Shown here: positions 1 to 7,998 of the stretch, piece after piece
Numbering within the stretch: the stretch's first letter is position 1
Layout: the number at the start of each line of letters is the position of its first letter
Program-made: the position numbers and the translations under genes
Notes under the pieces: generated by a model
Told to the model about the DNA's origin: nothing
Seen by the model: only the letters and a program-made list of their open reading frames with translations
The model's database searches: none
Assembly: GCF_025685605.1 (NCBI RefSeq)
Contig: NZ_JAGTUT010000001.1
Coordinates: 62,001-126,000 of the forward strand
Source: Granulicella arctica
Lineage (GTDB): Bacteria; Acidobacteriota; Terriglobia; Terriglobales; Acidobacteriaceae
Direction: 5' to 3'
DNA length: 64,000 nucleotides

Positions 1-2
1 TT

Positions 3-1196
3 GCGCGGTTTTCGACAGTCGCCGGTGAGCGAGGAGCTGCTGACGCCGAGCGCGACATTCGAGGGTTCGCCTTGAAGTTCTACACCGAGGAAGGCAATTG
101 GGATCTCGTCGGCAACAATACACCCGTGTTCTTCCATCGCGATCCCGTCAAGTTTCCAGACCTTAATCATGCAATTAAGCGCGACCCCAGAACCGGCATG
201 CGCAGTGCACAAAACAACTGGGACTTCTGGACACTGTTGCCCGAGTCCCTTCATCAGGTCACGGTAGTGATGAGCGATCGCGGCATACCCCGCTCCTTCC
301 GGCATATGCACGGGTTCGGCAGCCACACCTACAGCTTCATCAGCTCTGACAGCACCAGATATTGGGTAAAGTTCACGTTCAAGACCATGCAGGGTATCGA
401 GAACCTGACCGACGCCGAAGCGGTCGAGATCGTCGGACGCGATCGAGAGAGCAACCAGCGGGATCTTTACGAGAGCATCGAACGAAAAGACTTTCCGCAA
501 TGGAAGCTTTTCATCCAGATCATGGAAGAGAAGGATGCCGGCTCCTATCACCTCAATCCATTCGATCTCACTAAAGTCTGGCCTCACGTGGACTATCCGC
601 TCATCGAAGTAGGGGTTCTGGAACTCAACAAGAATCCGGAAAACTACTTCGCAGAAACAGAGCAGGTAGCCTTCTCCCCAGCAAACATCGTTCCGGGGAT
701 CAGCTTTTCTCCAGACAAGATGCTGCAGGGTCGCCTCTTTGCGTACGGTGATGCGCAGCGCTACCGTCTCGGCGTAAACCACAGTCACATCCCAGTAAAC
801 GCTCCGCAGTGTCCCTACCATAGCTACCATCGAGATGGCCAGATGCGAGTGGATGGCAACGCCGGAGGCACCACTAGCTATGACCCCAACAGCAACGGAG
901 AATGGCTGGAGCAACCCGATTTCGCTGAACCGCCATTGGCAATCGAAGGGGCGGCGGCACATTGGGACCACCGTTTGGATGAAGACAACTACTCGCAGCC
1001 TGGCAATCTATATCGCATGCTGAAAGCGGACGAGCAAACGCGTCTTTTCTGGAATACCGCCCGTGCTCTTGGTGATGCAAGCGAAGAGGTGAAGCAGCGG
1101 CATGTGACCAATTGCTCGAAAGCGGACGCGGCATATGGCACGGGCGTCGCGACCGCACTCAAGATGCTCGCATCGGGTGCAAGTCAACCGGCCTAG
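3..1196 (+). CDS. katA: Catalase, 5' end outside the window
   Basis: Heme catalase that converts hydrogen peroxide to water and oxygen in the cytoplasm. The reading frame is open from base 3 and starts inside the conserved [17 protein letters not shown] segment, so the gene runs in from the left; a TTG at 72 is not the start. About 397 residues are visible. They include [14 protein letters not shown], which carries the distal-pocket Asn, and near residue 250 [14 protein letters not shown], with the Arg-x-x-x-Tyr that ligates heme. The essential distal His lies in the missing N-terminus, about 90 residues upstream. The C-terminus ends soon after the core, which fits a small-subunit catalase rather than a 750-residue HPII type. 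A rhodanese-like pseudogene follows 77 bases downstream. The symbol is a family-level guess. Confidence 0.95.
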   Translation, partial: ARFSTVAGERGAADAERDIRGFALKFYTEEGNWDLVGNNTPVFFHRDPVKFPDLNHAIKRDPRTGMRSAQNNWDFWTLLPESLHQVTVVMSDRGIPRSFRHMHGFGSHTYSFISSDSTRYWVKFTFKTMQGIENLTDAEAVEIVGRDRESNQRDLYESIERKDFPQWKLFIQIMEEKDAGSYHLNPFDLTKVWPHVDYPLIEVGVLELNKNPENYFAETEQVAFSPANIVPGISFSPDKMLQGRLFAYGDAQRYRLGVNHSHIPVNAPQCPYHSYHRDGQMRVDGNAGGTTSYDPNSNGEWLEQPDFAEPPLAIEGAAAHWDHRLDEDNYSQPGNLYRMLKADEQTRLFWNTARALGDASEEVKQRHVTNCSKADAAYGTGVATALKMLASGASQPA

Positions 1197-1273
1197 TCAA
1201 CCACGTCTCCTCAGCTAGCCAGTTGTGCATCCCGGCCCCAGGATCGTTGCACAACTGGCCGGATCGAAAGGGT

Positions 1274-1738
1274 ATGGAGGTCAATCTGGCCTGGACCATA
1301 GCTTCCATCGTTGCACTCATAAGTCTTGGATGGGTACTCGTGGCTCTTCGCCGCCGCCATCGTCGCCAAGAAGCCAAAGACCATAGCATCACGCCGGAAG
1401 CACTCTATCAACTGCTGAAAGAGGATAAGAACCTGCTTCTTTTCGACGTGCGTGTGCCTCTCGACCTGCTTGCGCACTCCGAGATCATTAGAGGAGCCAT
1501 GAGACTGCCTCCAAAAGAGATTAGCGACAGAGCGAACTCTATCCCAAAAGACGTAGATATCGTGATCTACAGGACCTCCCTGGACAACAACACACTTCAT
1601 CTGGTGCTCCAGATCACTCAGAAGCTGAAGTTCTGCAGACTCAAGATGCTGTAGGGCGGCTTTGAAGGATGGAAGAACAGGGGTCTGCCTGTCGAGGTCT
1701 ACTCTGTTCCGTTCCACCTCGATACACCAACCTTCTAG
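1274..1738 (+). pseudogene. Rhodanese-like protein, interrupted by an in-frame stop
   Basis: Membrane-anchored rhodanese-domain protein, broken. From ATG 1274 the frame encodes one transmembrane helix (WTIASIVALISLGWVLVAL), a basic stretch, then a rhodanese fold (ITPEALYQLL, LLLFDVRVPLDLL, IIRGAMRLPP). A TAG at 1652-1654 ends translation. The same frame continues with GGFEGWKNRGLPVEVYSVPF, the normal end of the domain, to a TAG at 1736. A single base change (for example AAG or CAG to TAG) explains it. The active-site loop, expected as YCTC-like with the sulfur-carrying Cys, reads IYRTSLDNN, so the catalytic Cys is also gone. The gene lies just after catalase on the same strand and may once have shared its transcript. 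A non-catalytic sulfur-transfer relative remains possible, but the stop removes a core strand. Confidence 0.75.
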
Positions 1739-1897
1739 CTGGCCGATTGCCCTACTGTGCTGTCGAGCAACATCTACCGGCACCAAAGGTCCATGCATCC
1801 TCACTGGGAACGCACATCGATGATGTCGAAAGTCGCTACAACTCAGAAGGAACACCTCCTGCGCATCGGGCAATTCGTGCCAGAACGCCGGTCCTGG

Positions 1898-2515
1898 CTA
1901 AGCAGTCGGCCAAGCGCGCAGAGAGGTCTGTGCCAAATCGAGAAGCTCCTCTCGGGTAGCCCCGTTAATACCCTGAATGGTCATGCTCTGATCGATGGCC
2001 GTTATAAACCTTGCAAGACTCTCGACATTCGCACTCCTCGGAAGGTCTCCCTCTCGTTTCGCTCGTGCGAAGCGTTGCTGCAAGGCTTTTTGAGAACCAA
2101 CTCTCACCCTGATCAGTTCTTCGCGAATCTCCGATCCTTCTTCGGTCGCTGGAAGCGCACTCTGCACGGTCATGCAACCATGAGGGTAGCCGGGGCGCGT
2201 GAGGAAGACTGCAGTCTGCGAGAGATAACGCTCTGCAACTTTGTAAGCAGTCGGTTCCTTCATCGCATCTTTGTGAGGGGTTACTCTGAGCGAAATGTAT
2301 CGTTTCAGGGCCTTGAAGAACAAAAGCTGCTTGTTTCCAAAGACACCATACATCGTGGCCCGGTTGATGCCCATGGCCTTCGTGAGATCGATAAGCGAAG
2401 ACCCTTCGTACCCTTTTTCCCAAAAAACATACATGGCCTGATCCAGCACCAGGGTTTCGTCGAACATCCTTGGTCGGCCCACAGACTTAGCCACATCTTT
2501 GACTTTCATGGGCAT
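1898..2515 (-). CDS. TetR-family transcriptional repressor
   Basis: A 205-residue TetR-family regulator. The N-terminal helix-turn-helix is clear: GRPRMFDETLVLDQAMYVFW at about residues 13-32, then GSSLIDLTKAMGINRATMYG with the recognition helix ending in KQLLFFKALKRY. The rest is the helical ligand-binding and dimerisation domain. The ATG at 2515 has AGGAAAGG just upstream; a second ATG at 2509 is possible. It is divergent from two dehydrogenase genes at 2820 and 3666. The shared spacer holds a NemR-like imperfect palindrome, so it probably represses them in response to a reactive small molecule. That role is inferred from layout and from the known NemR/short-chain dehydrogenase arrangement. 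Confidence 0.9.
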   Translation of the reverse strand: MPMKVKDVAKSVGRPRMFDETLVLDQAMYVFWEKGYEGSSLIDLTKAMGINRATMYGVFGNKQLLFFKALKRYISLRVTPHKDAMKEPTAYKVAERYLSQTAVFLTRPGYPHGCMTVQSALPATEEGSEIREELIRVRVGSQKALQQRFARAKREGDLPRSANVESLARFITAIDQSMTIQGINGATREELLDLAQTSLRAWPTA

Positions 2516-2628
2516 GCACCTTTCCTGGTTTTCGTTCAGAAACTCGGCAGCTACGTAACCGAAATGAAGATTTAGTTTGCCCGCGTGAGGTAGGCGCCGC
2601 TCTACTTAAGCGGCCCTTTCTCTAATAT

Positions 2629-2644
2629 ATAACCAATCGGTCTA
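2629..2644. promoter_or_regulatory. Candidate TetR/NemR-type operator
   Basis: ATAACCAATCGGTCTA is an imperfect palindrome of the ACC-N4-GGT type, similar to the TAGACC-N4-GGTCTA box bound by NemR-like TetR repressors. It lies in the 304-base spacer between the divergent TetR gene (start 2515) and the dehydrogenase gene (start 2820), inside an AT-rich stretch suited to a promoter. Binding is inferred from sequence only. Confidence 0.5.
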
Positions 2645-2819
2645 AAATAGTGAAGCACATTTGGATGTCGTCACATCTTTATAGAAGCGAACGATTGCTG
2701 GGACTGAACCGAACGTTCAACCGGCCAATATTCACCTTCGCCGATCTCCGATTCATCTTGCACGGCAGCACCTGATACAGCTGCCCTAACGAATTAGTAG
2801 AAGCCGAAAGAGGACGAAC

Positions 2820-3572
2820 ATGGGTAAGCTTACGAACAAAGTGGCAGTGGTTACGGGAGCTTCAAAAGGAATTGGCGCAGCAATCTCAAAGCAGCTCGCG
2901 TTGGAAGGCGCTTCTGTCGTCGTGAACTACGCCTCCAGCAAGGAAGGTGCGGACAAAGTTGTAGCCGAGATCATCGCGGCTGGAGGCAACGCAATCGCCG
3001 TTGGAGCCAGCGTTGCCAAGGAAAGTGAGATCGGATTCCTCTTCGAGGAGACAAAGAAGGCTTATGGCAAGGTCGATATCCTTGTGAATAATGCTGGTAT
3101 ATATTCCTTCGCTCCAGTCGAAGGCGTGACCTCAGAGGACTTCAACCGCCACTACGCGACCAATGTATTGGGGCCACTGCTGGCCACGAAGGCCGCGCTG
3201 CCTCTCTTTCCTTCGACCGGAGGTAGCATCATCAACATCAGTTCCGTCGTGAGCACGATGGCTCCTCCCACCTCCTCGATCTATTCCGGCTCTAAAGGTG
3301 CCCTGGACACACTCACCAAGGTACTGGCCAAGGAACTTGGACCGAAACACATCCGTGTGAACGCGATCAATCCTGGTCTGGTCATCACGGAAGGCCTTCA
3401 TGCGGCCGGTATGGCAGGCAACGCCTTCGAGGATCAGATGGTCGCGATGACGCCACTCGGTCGCGCAGGACAGCCGGATGATATCGCTCTGCCCGTTGTG
3501 TTCCTTGCGTCGGATGATGCCCGCTGGATCACCGGCGAAACGATTCTGGTTTCGGGTGGCGCTGGTATCTAA
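2820..3572 (+). CDS. Short-chain dehydrogenase/reductase (classical SDR)
   Basis: A 250-residue classical SDR of the glucose/3-oxoacyl-ACP reductase group, an NAD(P)-dependent oxidoreductase in the cytoplasm. Visible motifs are the nucleotide-binding TGASKGIG (12-19), NNAG (90-93), catalytic Ser141/Ser142 in NISSVVS, and Tyr155-x3-Lys159 in IYSGSKGA. The C-terminal RWITGETILVSGGAGI matches the family end. ATG 2820 follows AAGAGGACGAAC, a good ribosome site. It is the first gene downstream of the divergent TetR regulator and is followed by a hairpin and a second SDR. The true substrate cannot be read from sequence. Confidence 0.93.
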   Translation: MGKLTNKVAVVTGASKGIGAAISKQLALEGASVVVNYASSKEGADKVVAEIIAAGGNAIAVGASVAKESEIGFLFEETKKAYGKVDILVNNAGIYSFAPVEGVTSEDFNRHYATNVLGPLLATKAALPLFPSTGGSIINISSVVSTMAPPTSSIYSGSKGALDTLTKVLAKELGPKHIRVNAINPGLVITEGLHAAGMAGNAFEDQMVAMTPLGRAGQPDDIALPVVFLASDDARWITGETILVSGGAGI

Positions 3573-3582
3573 ATGAATGGTT

Positions 3583-3614
3583 CAGCAGGGAGTGCCTCAC
3601 GCATCTCCCTGCTG
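3583..3614 (+). terminator. Hairpin between the two SDR genes
   Basis: CAGCAGGGAG and CTCCCTGCTG form a perfect 10-bp inverted repeat with a 12-base loop, starting 10 bases after the first SDR stop. No strong T-run follows (GCATTTGCACTTC), so it may be a weak terminator or an RNA-stabilising stem that lowers expression of the second SDR. Confidence 0.5.
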
Positions 3615-3665
3615 GCATTTGCACTTCACTTATAAGCACACACGGGAAATGTACGAGGGAGTCCA

Positions 3666-4412
3666 ATGTCATTACTAAACGGCAAGACAGCCATCATCAC
3701 TGGCGGCAGCAGCGGGATTGGTCTCGCGACAGCCAAGCGGTTCGTCGCTGAAGGCGCTTTTGTGTTTATTACGGGCCGTCGCCAGACGGAACTCGATAAA
3801 GCAGTCAACGAGATTGGCAAGAACGTGTCCGCCATCGCAGGCGACATCTCCAAGCTTGAGGATCTTGACCGGATCTATAAGACCGTGGCGGAGACAAAGC
3901 GCAAGCTTGACATCGTGGTTGCCAGCGCTGGCTTTGTCGGCTTGGCTTCCACGATGGAGATCACCCCAGAGCACTTCGACCAAACCTTCGACATCAATGC
4001 ACGCGGAACGTTCTTCACGATCCAAAAAGCGCTTCCCTTGATGAACGATGGCGGTTCCATTGTTCTGATTGGCTCTGGAGTTTACGTGAAGGGCTTTCCA
4101 AACTATCTGACCTACGCCGCAACCAAGGCAGCCTTACGTTCCTATGTGCGAACTTGGACCACAGAGCTCAAAGATCGCAAGATTCGAGCGAACATCGTTA
4201 CCCCGGGCATGATTGAGACGCCGATCATCGACGCTCAGTTCCCAGAGGCAGAGGGTGTCGGTGCCCGTGCCTATTTCTCCTCAATTACTCCACTTGGCCG
4301 ACTCGGATTACCTGAAGAAGTGGCTGCGGCTGTTCTATTTTTAGCATCCAGCGAGAGCAGCTACATCGCCGGCATTGACCTTCCGATCGACGGTGGTATC
4401 ACTGCGGTGTGA
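3666..4412 (+). CDS. Short-chain dehydrogenase/reductase (second SDR)
   Basis: A 248-residue classical SDR. It has TGGSSGIG at 12-19, an Arg-Arg pair right after the second strand (TGRR, 36-39) that usually favours NADP(H), ASAG in the NNAG position, and Tyr150-x3-Lys154 in TYAATKAA. The general Ser region reads IGSGVYV. ATG 3666 follows GAGGGAGTCCA, a strong ribosome site. It is only moderately similar to the preceding SDR, so this is not a recent tandem duplicate. Same orientation and a 93-base gap suggest co-regulation by the TetR protein, possibly through the hairpin in between. Substrate unknown. Confidence 0.92.
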   Translation: MSLLNGKTAIITGGSSGIGLATAKRFVAEGAFVFITGRRQTELDKAVNEIGKNVSAIAGDISKLEDLDRIYKTVAETKRKLDIVVASAGFVGLASTMEITPEHFDQTFDINARGTFFTIQKALPLMNDGGSIVLIGSGVYVKGFPNYLTYAATKAALRSYVRTWTTELKDRKIRANIVTPGMIETPIIDAQFPEAEGVGARAYFSSITPLGRLGLPEEVAAAVLFLASSESSYIAGIDLPIDGGITAV

Positions 4413-4428
4413 AGGGTTCTATTCTGAT

Positions 4429-4456
4429 AGGCCGGGACGGAAGATGGTCCGGGCCT
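4429..4456 (+). terminator. Hairpin after the SDR pair
   Basis: AGGCCGGGAC and GTCCGGGCCT pair with one mismatch around an 8-base loop, 16 bases after the second SDR stop and just before the 3' end of the convergent acetamidase pseudogene. The following CTCTTC is only weakly pyrimidine-rich. A two-way terminator is plausible. Confidence 0.5.
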
Positions 4457-4469
4457 CTCTTCAAGGGAG

Positions 4470-5818
4470 CTACTTGCGATCGAGAGCCTTGAGGTTATCT
4501 TTATTTATTTTCAAGACCACGCCCGCATCTCGATCCGCGATCTCCGCGATGACGTATTCGGCCGAGCTGCCAAGCACCTGAGCAATTTCGGAAGGTGTTA
4601 GCGCATAGTCTTGCTCTAACCACTGCGCCATTCCAGACGTGGCACGGCGAGTTGCTTCATCAATGGACCCGGCAAAGCCCAATGCCGCAATATGATTAGC
4701 CGTTTAAACACGCGGCGTTGCGATAGCTTTCTGATGAATGATCTCAACCTCGAATTCGACATCCATGGACGTTTCGAGCCCCCACTCTGTGGTTTCTCCA
4801 TCTCCCATGGCAGCATGGGCGTCCCCAAGATAAAGAAGCGCCCCTGGCTGAGTGACAGTCACGTATACCGTGGCGCCTCCCCTCACACCGTTGTAGTCCA
4901 TGTTGCCGCCATATCTACCTTCTTCCCCACTTGAGAAAGGTGCGAATCCGAAGGCTGGCGCCACACCGACACAGCCCAGCATAGGATGAAGCGGGACAGA
5001 GTAGTTCTTGAGATGGCCTGTTGCGTCAGCGGGTCTGGCGACACCGTTTTTTCTGTCCAGCACCCATCGAACCGGCTTACCAGGTTATTTGCCTTAAGCG
5101 CCAGTCGTGAAGTTTTGGCGCGCTCCGTGATTGCGTCGAGGCTATCGGCATAGTCCCGGTTGAGTCGCAGACTTCTAAAGTGCACAGCGAGTACATCCCC
5201 TGCCTGCGCTCCTCCTACAAAGAATGGTCCTGTCTGAGGATTGCCATACAAGGCTCGCGTGAGACCATGTTCGTCGACACCACCGGAGTCGATCGTCTTG
5301 GTGCGGATCGTGTCTCCTGGCCAGATGGTGAGCACAGGAGCGATGTCCGCCGAAAATTGGTTGGAGAAGGTTGTAGGTACAAATTCGATGACTTTCGGTG
5401 GCCTCGCAGGCCTTTCTTCTAAAGCCTTGGCAGAAAATGCATGCTCCACATGCACGTTTGGGGTGGCGGCCTCAGTCACCATGAGAGATGCGGTGATCTG
5501 ATTCAACTTCATGGATCCGCTGAAGACATACGTTGTGCTTTGCGAATCCCTAACCACGAAGTGAACCTTGCTGCCCTCAAGCGTTCCAGTAAGAGCATTT
5601 CCATCGAGGCTCCCACTTAACGCTGAACCCACAAGCCCAAGCGAAAGCGTCTGGTAGAGGTGATTGCCATACATATCGGTGACGGCTAACCAGCTTTTCG
5701 GCACATTCGCCTGACCTAAAACTGATCCCTGTGCGCCAAGGGCGAGAGTAAGGAAGGCGCAGTAAAGAAGGGCGAGGGGTTTGTGGATTCTTGGCATCTG
5801 GTGACGTTTACGCTCCAC
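4470..5818 (-). pseudogene. Exported acetamidase/formamidase-family protein, two lesions
   Basis: A member of the FmdA/AmdA acetamidase-formamidase family with a signal peptide (LALLYCAFLTLALGAQG) and an extra beta-rich N-terminal domain. It is broken twice. The first frame is good from 5818 to about 5065 (IEFVPTTFSNQFSADIAPVL, GGVDEHGLTRALYGN, then NLVSRFDGCWTEKTV). Family sequence then continues in another frame (VLDRKNGVARPADATGHLKN, GCVGVAPAFGF, GGNMDYNGVRGG, LYLGDAHAAMGDGE), so there is a frameshift near 5065. That frame stops at TAA 4704-4706 after TPRV, but reads on in phase as TANHIAALGFAGSIDEATRR to 4470. A GAA to TAA change would account for the stop. The family normally hydrolyses short amides. 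The product here should be inactive unless these are sequence errors. Confidence 0.85.
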
Positions 5819-5896
5819 CGTTCTACTTTGTTCCGCGAGCAGTGGCCTGCTGCTCGCTTAGGTTCTTCTCGAAGGAGCGCTGACCTGCGTCAATGA

Positions 5897-6847
5897 CTAG
5901 CGGTTAGCCACACCTTCCATGGTCCTCTTGTAGAGAAAGGTGTCCATCGTCTCGTCTTCCGGGATCGGGTAGAGCGGGAACTGGTAGCCCATGTCCTTCA
6001 TGACGAACTGAAGCCGCGACGAAAGTTCCCCAGTCTCAGCGATCGCGCATGGCAGATCACGGAACAGGACCGACATCTCCCTGGCACCCAGCATCTGGCG
6101 ATTCGCATTCTGCTGGAGCAGGAGCCCAGCTTCATCGAGCGTGCATCGATGGCGGATCGCGCTCATAAGGTCCAGTACCTCCCGCTCGAAGGCTATCGCC
6201 ATATTCGGCCCGTTGGTCGCAAGCAGTGGGAGATGGAGTTCGCGAGCAAGTGCCATCGCCGCCTGGTTGCGGGCCTCCTGTTCGCGGAGGCGATGCCGCT
6301 GCAGTTCCACGTAGACGCCGTTCTGCCCGAAGGTCTGGACCAGCGTCCTTAAGGTCCGCCGCCCTTCCTCCAACCCTCCGCGGGCGAGAGCAGCCGCCAG
6401 CGGTCCTTCGTCGCCACCGGTGAGACAGACCAGGCCCTCTGCCCGCTCCTCGATCATGCGGTAGGGCGCGATGCCTTCGCCCTTCGTCATCTGCTGGAGC
6501 TTGTAGCCAGTGATCAACTGCGACAGGTTCCTGTAACCGGTCTGCGACTCACAAAGGAGCGAGAGCCGTACCGGCTGTTCCGGGATCGTGTGCGGCTGCC
6601 AGCTCTCCGGAAGCACCTGGTCTCCAAACTCCCCGGTCGAGACCTCGGCTCCGATGTGACTGCAAAGACCAAGCTTCTGTGCCGTCATGTAGAGCCGCGG
6701 CGCTCCGTACAAACCGTCCCGATCGAGGATGCCCAGAGCAGGCATGCCCAGGTTGGCGGCCTGTTGTGCCATCGCCTCCGGCATGGAGGCTCCTTCCAGA
6801 AACGAGAAGGCAGAATGGCTATGCAGTTCGACATAGCCGTCAGTCAT
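5897..6847 (-). pseudogene. dnaE2: Error-prone DNA polymerase DnaE2, N-terminal fragment
   Basis: The first ~316 residues of DnaE2, the alpha-subunit-like polymerase used with ImuA/ImuB in SOS mutagenesis. The PHP domain is clear (YVELHSHSAFSFLEGAS, LGILDRDGLYGAPR, GYRNLSQLITGY, EGLVCLTGGDEGPL). The piece reaches the PHP/palm linker (QFPLYPIPEDETMDTFLYKR) and stops at 5897 after EGVANR. Full-length DnaE2 is about 1,050 residues, so the palm, fingers and beta-binding parts are missing. ATG 6845-6847 overlaps the imuB stop by 8 bases, the usual coupled arrangement. About 80 bases to the left another short frame (FEKNLSEQQATARGTK) ends near 5823 and may be the tail of a different gene joined at the deletion point. 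Confidence 0.88.
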
Positions 6848-7575
6848 ACTGACCTGCCACATACCAGGTTCCCGGCTCCGGTTCGTGTCGCAGGCGAAGA
6901 GCCTGCGGCGGGTGTGCGATGACCGCATCCCACTCGTTCGCGTCCCATCGCCGTCCATCCCACCAGTAGCCGCTCGATTGCCACGGGCCGCTTACGTTTT
7001 TAAGCTCCAGCCGTTCGCCTCGCCAAAACAAAAGTGCTGGAACCATATCGTGAGCCACGACTCTGGCCTGCTGCGCGGGCCGAAAGCGGCGCAGTGCAGA
7101 TCGGACAACCACCGGTTGCGCTGGCGACTTGCCTCCCGCACTCGGCTGGAACGGCACCATCACGAATGCGTCATCGCAGAAGCTGTTCGCAAAAGCCGGC
7201 GATCCCATGTTCTCTTCGCCCACGATTGCCTTGAGCCTTGCAATTAGCAGGTCGAGCTTGTCTGGCTCCGGGAACTGCGCCTGGAACAAGCCGCGTTGCG
7301 ACACTTGTGGAATCGCTGGCTCTGCATTTAGGCTCACGCCAAGAATGCCGGCCTGCGGAGGCTCAGCCCGTAACTTCAGATGGAGCGGCTTGAGAAGAAG
7401 ATCTTTGCTCTGCACGGGAACGGCAGGCCGCACCTCCAGTCGATGCGGAGCAAGCTTCTCGAGGTCGAGCGTGATCGCCACACTTCGCAGTGCATAGGCG
7501 TGGTTCATGGCCTGCCGGAGCATGGTCTCGAGCATCGGCGACACGATGAACAGCAACGATTCGAGCGAGTACGCA
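6840..7575 (-). pseudogene. imuB: ImuB (Y-family polymerase-like), C-terminal fragment
   Basis: The C-terminal part of ImuB, the catalytically weak Y-family protein that links ImuA, DnaE2 and the beta clamp. Family sequence starts near 7575 (SLESLLFIVSPMLETMLRQA) and runs to the stop at 6840. It includes the conserved tail with FRPAQQARV, LLFWRGERL, SGPWQSSGYWWDGRRW and YVAGQYD. The N-terminal polymerase domain with its palm and active-site region is missing. The open frame extends to 7688 but the added residues do not look like ImuB. No imuA is seen upstream. Together with the truncated dnaE2 this is a cassette deleted from both sides. Confidence 0.85.
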
Positions 7576-7830
7576 CGATGGCTCACTGGAGATCGAGTGC
7601 CGATCGACCTCCTAAGGCCATTCAACCCTGAACGCATGACGGCAACCTGTGTTGATCCAGGGACCGCGGTCACAGCAAAAGAAGCCACTCTTTTCGACAG
7701 CCTCTAACCGCATGAGGATCGAGCATTAGAGGAAAGAGGCTCTTTGCTTCTGCTCCCGGAGGAATGATGCGACCTTTTCGTTATGAGTCGTTGCGTAGAT
7801 GGCGCGCCTGCGCGAGTGCAAACGATGCGT

Positions 7831-7854
7831 CAATGAGTGAAATTGGCGATTATG
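7831..7854. repeat. Intergenic repeat copy A
   Basis: CAATGAGTGAAATTGGCGAT resembles AATGAGTGCATTGGCGGTTA at 9964 and the right arm of the hairpin at 33788. It lies in the 310-base gene-free spacer between the imuB fragment and the glycosyltransferase. Otherwise I see nothing firm in this spacer. Confidence 0.4.
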
Positions 7855-7998
7855 CACTCGCGGCGAAGGCGACCCAATAACTACCCAGCTGCCGCAATTC
7901 TGGTTGCGAAAGAGAGGACACGACGATATCGCAAGACACCATCGCTCCTCTTTGAGAGACTCGCAAAGCTGCTTTATACTCATCGCGAGTATCGTGCT

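Noticed and set aside
72..1196. Catalase beginning at TTG 72
   Set aside because: Conserved catalase sequence continues in the same frame to base 3, so TTG 72 is internal and the gene runs off the left edge.
1211..1873. Long minus-strand frame opposite the rhodanese gene
   Set aside because: It is antisense to clear rhodanese sequence and shows no family motif or ribosome site.
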